Positions 5,765-10,350 of a stretch of DNA of 10,350 nucleotides are shown here, piece after piece. The DNA comes from Actinocrinis sp046724665 (GTDB taxonomy: Bacteria; Actinomycetota; Actinomycetes; Streptomycetales; Catenulisporaceae). Numbering within the stretch: position 1 is the first letter of the stretch; every line of letters starts with the position of its first letter. The stretch spans positions 1 through 10,350 of the forward strand of contig JBKOWZ010000155.1 in NCBI GenBank assembly GCA_046724665.1, read 5' to 3'. A model generated the notes under the pieces. The model saw nothing but the letters and a program-made list of their open reading frames with translations, searched no databases and was not told where the DNA came from. Both the position numbers and the translations under genes were made by a program.

Positions 5765-8071
5765 TTAGTCAGTGTCGGACCCCTCCTCAAGCACCGTCGC
5801 ACCCAGTTCGCGCACCAACAGGTCACGCGCGGTCGGCCCGGCGTCCGCGACGTCCTCGTCGTCGTCGAAGTCGGGCTCGTCCTCCTCCGGCGGGGTCGTC
5901 GGCTGTGCGAAGGGCGGTGGCGGCCCGTAACCGCTCGCCGCACCGGCGGGCCCGACCGAGCCGACCGAACCAGCCGAACCGGAATTGGCACCTGGTGCCG
6001 CCGCCGGACCAGGACTCGCACCCGAGCCCGGGTTCGAGGACGGTGGCGCAGACCCGGCTGACGGCGCGCTGTGCGCCGCCGGACCACCAGTCCCAGCCGC
6101 TGCCGCCGCCATCGACGCCGCCGAGGCCGTCACGGCGACCGGTCCGGGCGCGCTCGCCACCGGCAGCGGCCTGGGAGCCGCAGTTCCGGCGGAGGGGTCC
6201 ACCAACGCGTCGATCTTCCAATCCGCCCCGGTGACTTCGCGCAGCGCCTCGCGCAACGTCTCCTCGCGGTTCGAACCGTGAAAGTTGTCACGCAGGCCCG
6301 GATTGCTGAAGCCGAGTTGGAGCAGCCGCCCCTCGACGCCGACGACTTGCACGCTCTGCAACATCACCCAGGCGACCTTGCTGCGCCGCGCCACCGCCTC
6401 CAACACCTGCGGCCACGCCTGGCGCATCGCCGCAGGATCGGACATCCCGCCGGCGCTCGGCTGCGCCGCAGGCGCATGCCCCGGCGCGGGTACCGTCGAT
6501 CCCCCTGGCTCCGCTGTCCCCGGAGGCGGCGGCTGGCTCGCCGGAGTCGGCACGGCACCCTGCGACGCAGAGCCCTGTGACACAGAGCCTTGTGACGCCC
6601 CGTCGCCCGACGCGGTCCCGCCGGATCCGCCCCCGCTCTGGGCGTTCTGACGCCGCCACGGAGGCATGACCTGGCCCTCTGCCGCGCCTGGAGCCTGCTG
6701 CTGTTGCTGCGGCGCCTGCACCCGAGCAGCAACAGGCGATTCCACAGCGTCATGGGCCGCAGTAGCCGACACCGTCACCGGCGCCGAAGCCACTGCCATC
6801 GCGGGCTCCGCCGCCGCGTTCGCCGGACCCGGCGGCCTGGGTACCCGTGGCTGCTCAAGTGGTGCCCCACCGGCCATCGCTCCGACGCCCGACACGTCGC
6901 TGAACGCACTCACGGCCACGCCGCGTTCGAGCCGGTCCAGCCGCGCCGCGACGCCCTGAACTGAATCGTCGGCGCTCGGTAACAGCACCCGCGCGCACAC
7001 CAGCTCGAGCAGCAGCCGGGGCGAGGTCGCCCCGCGCATCTCCAGCAGCCCGGCGTTCACCAGGTCGGCCGCGCGCGACAGCTCGGCCGGGCCGAAGGCG
7101 GCGGCCTGCTCGCGCATCCGCGCCAGCTGGTCCCCCGGCACCGCGATCAGGCCCCTGTCCGCCGCGTCCGGCACGGCCGCGAGGATCACCAGGTCGCGCA
7201 GCCGCTCCAGCAGGTCGGCCAGGAAGCGGCGCGGGTCGTGCCCGCCCTCCACGACGTGGTCCACCGCCTGGAACGCGGCGGCGCCGTCGCGCGCAGCGAA
7301 GGCCGTCACCGCCTCGTCCAGCAGCGTCGCGTCGGTGTAGCCGAGCAGCCCGACGGCCATCTGGTACGTCACGCCGCCCTCGCCGGCGCCGGCCAGCAGC
7401 TGGTCGAGCACCGACATCGAGTCGCGCACCGATCCCGCCCCCGCGCGCACGACCAGCGGCAGCACGTCCGGATCCACACGGACCGACTCGCGCTCGCAGA
7501 CCTGCGCGAGGTAGTCCCGCAGCACGCCGGGCGGCACCAGCCGGAACGGATAGTGGTGCGTACGCGACCGGATGGTCCCGATGACCTTCTCCGGCTCGGT
7601 GGTGGCGAAGATGAACTTCAGGTGCGGCGGCGGCTCCTCGACCACCTTGAGCAGGGCGTTGAACCCGGCCTGCGAGACCATGTGGGCCTCGTCCAGGATG
7701 TAGATCTTGTACCGCGAGGAGACCGGCGCGAAGAACGCCCGCTCGCGCAGGTCCCGCGCGTCGTCCACGCCGCCGTGCGAGGCGGCGTCGATCTCGATCA
7801 CGTCGATGGAGCCGGGCCCGCCGCGAGCCAGGTCCTGGCAGGACCGGCAGCTCCCGCACGGCGTCGGCGTCGGCCCCTGCTCGCAGTTCAGGCAGCGGGC
7901 CAGGATCCGGGCGCTGGTGGTCTTGCCGCAGCCGCGCGGCCCGCTGAAGAGGTAGGCGTGGTTCACCCGCTGGTTGCGCAGCGCCCGCTGGAGCGGCGCG
8001 GTCACGTGGTCTTGCCCGATGACCTCCTCGAAGGTCTCGGGTCGATACCGGCGGTACAGCGCGAGTGACAC
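5765..8071 (-). CDS. dnaX: DNA polymerase III subunit gamma/tau
   Basis: The clamp-loader ATPase of the replicative DNA polymerase III holoenzyme. In the 768-residue protein I see the Walker A loop GPRGCGKT (44-51), a zinc site with Cys63, Cys72, Cys75 and Cys78, Walker B with DEAH (about 123-130), the sensor 1 segment FATTEPEKV (155-163), and sensor 2 around GSVRDSMS (213-220). Domain III runs to about 365. A long Pro/Ala/Gly/Ser/Gln linker follows (about 395-545; five glutamines at 455-459 and SQGSV-type repeats at 493-507). A folded tau-type domain is at about 545-627 (MRQAWPQVLEAVARRSKVAWVM), then a second low-complexity linker, and an acidic tail with TARDLLVRELGATVLEE. The GTG 8071 start matches the family start (SLALYRRYRPETF), though GGAGG lies only 1 nt before it, unusually close. 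It is first in the dnaX-ybaB-recR series. Confidence 0.97.
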   Translation of the reverse strand: MSLALYRRYRPETFEEVIGQDHVTAPLQRALRNQRVNHAYLFSGPRGCGKTTSARILARCLNCEQGPTPTPCGSCRSCQDLARGGPGSIDVIEIDAASHGGVDDARDLRERAFFAPVSSRYKIYILDEAHMVSQAGFNALLKVVEEPPPHLKFIFATTEPEKVIGTIRSRTHHYPFRLVPPGVLRDYLAQVCERESVRVDPDVLPLVVRAGAGSVRDSMSVLDQLLAGAGEGGVTYQMAVGLLGYTDATLLDEAVTAFAARDGAAAFQAVDHVVEGGHDPRRFLADLLERLRDLVILAAVPDAADRGLIAVPGDQLARMREQAAAFGPAELSRAADLVNAGLLEMRGATSPRLLLELVCARVLLPSADDSVQGVAARLDRLERGVAVSAFSDVSGVGAMAGGAPLEQPRVPRPPGPANAAAEPAMAVASAPVTVSATAAHDAVESPVAARVQAPQQQQQAPGAAEGQVMPPWRRQNAQSGGGSGGTASGDGASQGSVSQGSASQGAVPTPASQPPPPGTAEPGGSTVPAPGHAPAAQPSAGGMSDPAAMRQAWPQVLEAVARRSKVAWVMLQSVQVVGVEGRLLQLGFSNPGLRDNFHGSNREETLREALREVTGADWKIDALVDPSAGTAAPRPLPVASAPGPVAVTASAASMAAAAAGTGGPAAHSAPSAGSAPPSSNPGSGASPGPAAAPGANSGSAGSVGSVGPAGAASGYGPPPPFAQPTTPPEEDEPDFDDDEDVADAGPTARDLLVRELGATVLEEGSDTD
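6558..6602. repeat. in-frame 15-bp tandem repeat within dnaX linker
   Basis: Three adjacent 15-bp units beginning CCCTGCGAC, CCCTGTGAC and CCTTGTGAC. On the dnaX strand they encode SQGSV, SQGSA and SQGAV in the disordered linker (about residues 493-507). Being a multiple of three, copy-number change would keep the frame. Confidence 0.65.
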
Positions 8072-8123
8072 GCCTCCGAGCGTAGTCGTTCCCGCCCACA
8101 GCGGGCCGCCGTCTCGGCACAGT

Positions 8124-8132
8124 TGTGGATAA
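8124..8132 (-). promoter_or_regulatory. perfect DnaA box upstream of dnaX
   Basis: The minus strand reads TTATCCACA, an exact match to the classical DnaA box, in the 89-nt gap between ffs and the dnaX start, 53 nt from the start codon. It is a single site, so not an origin. A regulatory site linking dnaX expression to DnaA is possible; a chance match cannot be excluded. The rest of this gap shows no clear promoter. Confidence 0.5.
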
Positions 8133-8160
8133 CTCGCGCACCTCGCGCGAAGACGCGAAA

Positions 8161-8248
8161 GACCCCTCGCGCACCCGCCAGAGCCTGCTTACCCTTGCTG
8201 CCTTCCGGCCCTGGGGGGGTTCAGCGGGGTGACGCCACACGAGGGGTC
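8161..8248 (-). ncRNA. ffs: signal recognition particle RNA (bacterial small type)
   Basis: The RNA of the signal recognition particle, which binds Ffh and delivers nascent membrane proteins to the translocon. The minus strand carries the invariant Ffh-binding apical region (GGCCGGAAGGCAGCAAGGG, with the GGAA tetraloop and asymmetric internal loop). A perfect 9-bp terminal stem is formed by CGAGGGGTC (8240-8248) with GACCCCTCG (8161-8169) on the plus strand. The 88-nt length fits the short hairpin SRP RNA without an Alu domain. True ends may differ by a few nt. It is upstream of and co-oriented with dnaX. Confidence 0.93.
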
Positions 8249-8256
8249 CGCAGAAA

Positions 8257-8262
8257 AGGATA
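8257..8262 (-). promoter_or_regulatory. candidate -10 element for ffs
   Basis: TATCCT on the minus strand lies 8 nt before the predicted 5' end of the SRP RNA, correct spacing for a sigma-70-type -10 box. I see no clear TTGACA-like -35 at 16-18 nt upstream. Confidence 0.4.
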
Positions 8263-8336
8263 GCCCATGCCCACGGCCCTCGAGCACCGCCGAATTGGTA
8301 GCCGAGCACCCACGCACGTCCGGTAAGCTTGCCGAC

Positions 8337-8421
8337 GGAGGATTCGCCTAGTGGCCTAGGGCGCACGCTTGGAAAGCGTGTTGGGGGCAACCCCTCACGA
8401 GTTCAAATCTCGTATCCTCCG
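8337..8421 (+). tRNA. tRNA-Ser, anticodon GGA
   Basis: A class II tRNA of 85 nt. Acceptor stem GGAGGAT (8337-8343) pairs perfectly with ATCCTCC (8414-8420), and the discriminator base is G, as for serine. The anticodon arm reads CACGC-TTGGAAA-GCGTG, giving anticodon GGA (decodes TCC/TCT). A long variable arm (TTGGGGGCAACCCCTC) marks serine. The T arm is ACGAG-TTCAAAT-CTCGT. CCA is not encoded. It is transcribed away from ffs and dnaX. tRNA-Ser genes are common integration sites, and accessory DNA lies directly downstream. Confidence 0.97.
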
Positions 8422-8424
8422 CTC

Positions 8425-8474
8425 ACGCAGGAACCCCTGACCAGCGCAAATCATGGTCAGGGGTTCCCTTGCGT
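8425..8474 (+). terminator. strong terminator hairpin after tRNA-Ser
   Basis: A perfect 14-bp inverted repeat, GGAACCCCTGACCA (8430-8443) with TGGTCAGGGGTTCC (8454-8467), around a 10-nt loop. It is extended by ACGCA/TGCGT after a 2-nt bulge. Only a weak CTTGCG follows rather than a U-tract. It starts 4 nt after the tRNA and should terminate the tRNA transcript. Confidence 0.75.
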
Positions 8475-8479
8475 TCCGG

Positions 8480-8527
8480 ACTAGTGAAGCTTGGACGATG
8501 ACGGGGCTCAGTTCGGGTCTCACTAGT
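8480..8527. repeat. 8-bp inverted repeat between tRNA terminator and DUF4429 gene
   Basis: ACTAGTGA (8480-8487) and TCACTAGT (8520-8527) form a perfect inverted repeat around 32 nt. The stretch 8475-8588 otherwise shows no gene or recognisable site. The spacing is too long for a terminator; it might be a protein-binding pair or chance. Confidence 0.35.
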
Positions 8528-8588
8528 CGCGTCTCGGTTGCGCTTCGCGCCATGGGCTCGGCGCTCTCGGATCACCTGCTGCACTCGC

Positions 8589-8627
8589 AGGACACGGCAT
8601 GTCGGTAGGAGATGGTCGCCGTGTCCT
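8589..8627 (-). terminator. possible terminator of the DUF4429-SHOCT gene
   Basis: AGGACACGGC (8618-8627 read on the minus strand) and GCCGTGTCCT (8589-8598) form a perfect 10-bp stem around a 19-nt loop, overlapping the stop codon of the gene. No U-tract follows. Position directly at the 3' end supports a terminator or mRNA 3' hairpin. Confidence 0.5.
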
Positions 8628-9090
8628 ACTGGCCCAACAGCCGCGCTTTCGCCACCTGGAATTCCTCTTCGGACAAGACGCCGCTCTCGACTAGCGCCTG
8701 GAGCTTCGCCAACTGGCCTGCGAAGTCTTCTGAGCCAGAGACACTGCTGGGAGCGTGTTGCTGGGTGATTGCATCTTCCACGGCTGCGCGAAGCTTCTCG
8801 AACGCGGGCTGCTGACGCTTGGTGAAGATCACGGAGTTTTCGTCATTCGCCGCAGACTTGGTCTGCGATCCGAACGAAGATCGCCGTTCGACGCCGCCTG
8901 GCAGCGTGAACTGGATGAAGCCGTTCATCACCGGCCCTGCCGGTTTCCACTGCACAGCGGTGATCTGTGCGATTGGGATGCGCTTCTCCCCTTTGCCAAG
9001 GGTGGCTCGGGCCAGGAAGCCCTTACGGGTAATCGTGACGAAGTGGTCATCGAACTGTACCTGACCGCCCTGGCCCTTCACTTCAATCAT
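8626..9090 (-). CDS. DUF4429 domain protein with C-terminal SHOCT domain
   Basis: A 154-residue protein of unknown biochemical role. Residues about 1-90 match the DUF4429 pattern (MIEVKGQGGQVQFDDHFVTI, then GEKRIPIAQITAVQWKPAGP and GFIQFTLPGG), probably a PH-like beta fold. The C-terminal ~33 residues are a SHOCT motif (LAKLQALVESGVLSEEEFQVAKARLL), a short helical hairpin that often ends multidomain proteins and may mediate oligomerisation. No membrane segment. ATG 9090 is chosen because the family start lies there; GGAG precedes it by only 2 nt. An in-frame ATG at 9165 falls inside the IS inverted repeat and is an artefact of the insertion. The proteins are widespread in actinobacteria, often on mobile or variable DNA. 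Its promoter region is interrupted 67 nt upstream by an IS. Confidence 0.88.
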   Translation of the reverse strand: MIEVKGQGGQVQFDDHFVTITRKGFLARATLGKGEKRIPIAQITAVQWKPAGPVMNGFIQFTLPGGVERRSSFGSQTKSAANDENSVIFTKRQQPAFEKLRAAVEDAITQQHAPSSVSGSEDFAGQLAKLQALVESGVLSEEEFQVAKARLLGQ

Positions 9091-9102
9091 GTCTCCATCG
9101 TG

Positions 9103-9134
9103 CTGCCCGACACACTCGCTCGCATGTCGGGCAG
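9103..9134. promoter_or_regulatory. perfect inverted repeat upstream of the DUF4429-SHOCT gene
   Basis: CTGCCCGACA (9103-9112) and TGTCGGGCAG (9125-9134) form a perfect 10-bp inverted repeat around 12 nt, ending 12 nt before the ATG at 9090. It could be an operator, an attenuator-like hairpin in the leader, or an end of older mobile DNA. On the gene strand, the hairpin is close enough to the start to affect initiation. Confidence 0.5.
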
Positions 9135-9154
9135 GCCACCAAGGCCAGCTGCGC

Positions 9155-9157
9155 TTA
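9155..9157. repeat. left copy of the 3-bp target duplication (TTA)
   Basis: TTA abuts the left inverted repeat and is matched by TTA at 10136-10138 after the right one. TNA duplications of 3 bp occur in part of the IS5 family. Confidence 0.75.
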
Positions 9158-9178
9158 GTGGGCATCTTGGGGTGATTC
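9158..9178 (+). repeat. IS left terminal inverted repeat
   Basis: 21 bp, identical in reverse complement to 10115-10135. Begins GTGGGCATCTT. Confidence 0.92.
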
Positions 9179-9257
9179 CTGGCGCGCTGGTCGCACGATC
9201 GGTTGACGGTGTCGTAAATGGACCTCTTGGTCGTCGAAAGTGCGCTGGGCTGGGTGG

Positions 9258-10109
9258 ATGAGTGGACGTAAGGCGTATCGCAGTGATCTGTCGGACGCCG
9301 AGTGGGCGGTGATCGAGCCGGAACTGACCGCGTGGCGCGCCCCGCGGCTCGAGCGCAAGGTCAGCGCGGACAGCCAGCCGGTGCATGACTTGCGGGAGGT
9401 CGTCAACGCGATCCTGTATGTCAACCGCACGGGATGCGCCTGGGAGTACCTTCCGCACGACTTCCCGCCGTTCAAGACGGTGTACGGGTACTTCGCCGCC
9501 TGGCGCGACGATGGCACGACCGAGCGTATCCACGAGGTGCTGCGGCGCAGGCTGCGCCGGGCGCGAGGACGCACCGAGGACCCGACCGCGGTGGCCATCG
9601 ACTCGCAGACCGTCAAGGCCTCGGGCAATGCCGCACCGGACACCGTCGGCTATGACGGGAACAAGAAGATCCGGGGCCGCAAGCGGCACATCGCGGTGGA
9701 CACGCTCGGCCTGCTGCTCGTGCTCGGCGTCTCAGCGGCGAGCCTGGCCGACTCCCCGATCGGCCGACAGGTGCTCGACCACGTCGCGTACAAGGCGCCC
9801 ACCGTGGCCAAGGCGTGGGTGGACGGCGGCTACAACGACAAGGTCGTCGAGCACGGCGCGGCCTTGGACATCGACGTCGAGGTCGTGCGGCGCGAGCCCG
9901 GCGCCGGCTTCAAGGTCCTGCCGCGCAGGTGGGTGGTGGAGCGCACCTTCGGCTGGTTCATGCTGCACCGACGCCTCGTGCGCGACTACGAGACGAGGCA
10001 GGAAAGCTCACGCACGATGATCCACTGGTCGATAATCGGCGTCATGAGCAGGGCCCTGACCCGCACCTCCACACCAACCTGGCAAGACCACACCCAGAAA
10101 GACACCTAA
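9258..10109 (+). CDS. IS5-family DDE transposase
   Basis: A 283-residue single-ORF transposase that cuts and joins the IS ends. An N-terminal domain (about 6-85, YRSDLSDAEWAVIEPEL, RTGCAWEYLPHDFPPFKTVY, FAAWRDDG) resembles the DUF4096 region typical of IS5 proteins. The DDE catalytic core has Asp115 in AIDSQTVKAS, Asp189 in WVDGGY and Glu229 in VVERTFGWF, with GYDGNKKIRGRKRHIAVDTLGLLL between. All three acidic residues are present and there is no frameshift, so the enzyme should be active. ATG 9258 is chosen because it gives the usual short lead into the YxSDLSDxEW motif; GTG 9240 is an in-frame alternative. Neither has a clear ribosome binding site. It is oriented against the DUF4429 gene. 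Confidence 0.95.
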   Translation: MSGRKAYRSDLSDAEWAVIEPELTAWRAPRLERKVSADSQPVHDLREVVNAILYVNRTGCAWEYLPHDFPPFKTVYGYFAAWRDDGTTERIHEVLRRRLRRARGRTEDPTAVAIDSQTVKASGNAAPDTVGYDGNKKIRGRKRHIAVDTLGLLLVLGVSAASLADSPIGRQVLDHVAYKAPTVAKAWVDGGYNDKVVEHGAALDIDVEVVRREPGAGFKVLPRRWVVERTFGWFMLHRRLVRDYETRQESSRTMIHWSIIGVMSRALTRTSTPTWQDHTQKDT

Positions 10110-10114
10110 ACGCC

Positions 10115-10135
10115 GAATCACCCCAAGATGCCCAC
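10115..10135 (-). repeat. IS right terminal inverted repeat
   Basis: 21 bp, identical in reverse complement to the left repeat at 9158-9178. Followed directly by TTA (10136-10138), the right target duplication. Confidence 0.92.
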
Positions 10136-10225
10136 TTAGGACTTGTAACAAAATGAGTTCCGCAGCTGTCGCCAACAGATGATGGCGCAGTCGAGAGTGA
10201 CGAAGGCGTACCCGAGTTGGCTCAC
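10136..10225 (-). pseudogene. C-terminal remnant of a second transposase (probably IS5 family)
   Basis: The minus strand encodes about 29 residues, including LGYAFVTLDCAIICWRQL, then RNSFCYKS and a stop. This resembles the last helix of IS5-type transposases, which commonly end in an ..ALICYRRL.. type segment. The upstream part of the protein is missing: the adjacent frame to the right belongs to another gene. The TAA stop is formed by the TTA duplicated by the neighbouring IS. Identification rests on a short match by eye, so moderate confidence. Confidence 0.5.
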
Positions 10226-10226
10226 T

Positions 10227-10349
10227 TTAGTGTGCAGGCTGGTTGGCGTTGTTGAGTGCTTCGAGTGCTTGGCGTAGGTCTGCGGGTAAGGGGTCTGCGG
10301 CGGTGATGGTGTGGGTGCCGGCTTGGATCTGGATGGTGCGGTAGCGGCG
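10227..10349 (-). CDS. unrecognised protein, C-terminal 40 residues (start off the window)
   Basis: The open frame enters from the right edge and ends at TAA 10229-10227. It reads RRYRTIQIQAGTHTITAADP, then LPADLRQALEALNNANQPAH. I do not recognise the family. The segment has a beta-strand-like part (YRTIQIQAGTHTIT) followed by an amphipathic helix. It contains a TTA leucine codon and several CTA codons, unlike the strongly GC-biased codon use of the core genes to the left, which suggests acquired DNA. Given its neighbours, the end of another transposase or integrase is possible but unproven. Confidence 0.5.
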   Translation of the reverse strand, partial: RRYRTIQIQAGTHTITAADPLPADLRQALEALNNANQPAH

Positions 10350-10350
10350 G

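Larger units (their letters stand above)
9158..10135 (+). mobile_element. complete IS5-family insertion sequence, 978 bp
   Basis: Both ends carry a perfect 21-bp inverted repeat, starting GTGGGCATC at the left (9158-9178) and ending GATGCCCAC at the right (10115-10135). TTA flanks both sides as a target duplication. One uninterrupted DDE transposase fills the interior. A TTGACG (9203-9208) may be the -35 of its promoter, but no good -10 is visible. Identical ends and an intact ORF suggest a recent, possibly still active copy. The 3-bp TNA duplication resembles that of the IS1031 group; subgroup assignment needs comparison with ISfinder. Confidence 0.92.

Noticed and set aside
8295..8329. Promoter for tRNA-Ser from TTGGTA and TAAGCT
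   Set aside because: The spacer between them is 23 nt, too long for a sigma-70-type promoter.
6855..8390. 511-codon minus-strand ORF across dnaX, ffs and tRNA-Ser
   Set aside because: It is a +1 shadow of dnaX and also runs through two RNA genes; no family similarity.
8425..8527. CRISPR repeat or attachment site in the hairpins after tRNA-Ser
   Set aside because: Only single inverted repeats, no regular direct repeats with spacers, and no second copy of the tRNA 3' end within the window.
9087..9689. Minus-strand ORF inside the IS running toward the DUF4429 gene
   Set aside because: Antisense of the transposase; a shadow frame without recognisable motifs.

Overview
The window reads as chromosomal DNA from a high-GC actinobacterium. 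Evidence is the very GC-rich third codon positions, frequent GTG starts, the lysC-asd pair with a nested second lysC start, the DUF5063 gene between recR and lysC, and an actinobacterial-type small SRP RNA. I cannot fix the genus from the sequence alone; a Streptomyces-like or Catenulispora-like lineage is plausible.

Positions 1 to about 8250 are ordinary core genome, all transcribed on the minus strand. Reading in that direction: the ffs SRP RNA (8248-8161); dnaX (8071-5765), the clamp-loader tau/gamma subunit; ybaB/ebfC (5600-5262); recR (5048-4437); a DUF5063 gene (4444-3845) overlapping recR by 8 nt; lysC (3725-2460) and asd (2463-1357), which overlap by 4 nt and catalyse the first two dedicated steps of the aspartate pathway to lysine, threonine, methionine and diaminopimelate; then a SigE-like ECF sigma factor (1187-471), which overlaps by 4 nt a single-pass membrane protein that runs off the left edge (474-1). 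dnaX-ybaB-recR is the classic replication/repair cluster. The sigma factor and membrane protein look like a co-translated signalling pair. The spacers on both sides of ybaB are unusually rich in short repeats.

Positions 8337-8474 hold a plus-strand tRNA-Ser(GGA) followed by a strong hairpin. To its right the character changes to accessory DNA: a small DUF4429-SHOCT gene on the minus strand (9090-8626), a complete IS5-family insertion sequence (9158-10135) with perfect 21-bp inverted repeats and a TTA target duplication, the C-terminal remnant of a second transposase-like gene (10225-10136) directly abutting the IS, and the C-terminal end of an unrecognised gene (10349-10227). The tRNA-Ser gene therefore sits at a core/accessory boundary.

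I found no CRISPR array, toxin-antitoxin pair, defence cassette or biosynthetic cluster, and no convincing new multi-gene system. The most noteworthy items are the nested IS insertions upstream of the DUF4429-SHOCT gene with its 5' hairpin, the exact DnaA box upstream of dnaX, the repeat-bearing spacers around ybaB, and the conflict between the best ribosome binding site and the reading frame at the sigma-factor start.
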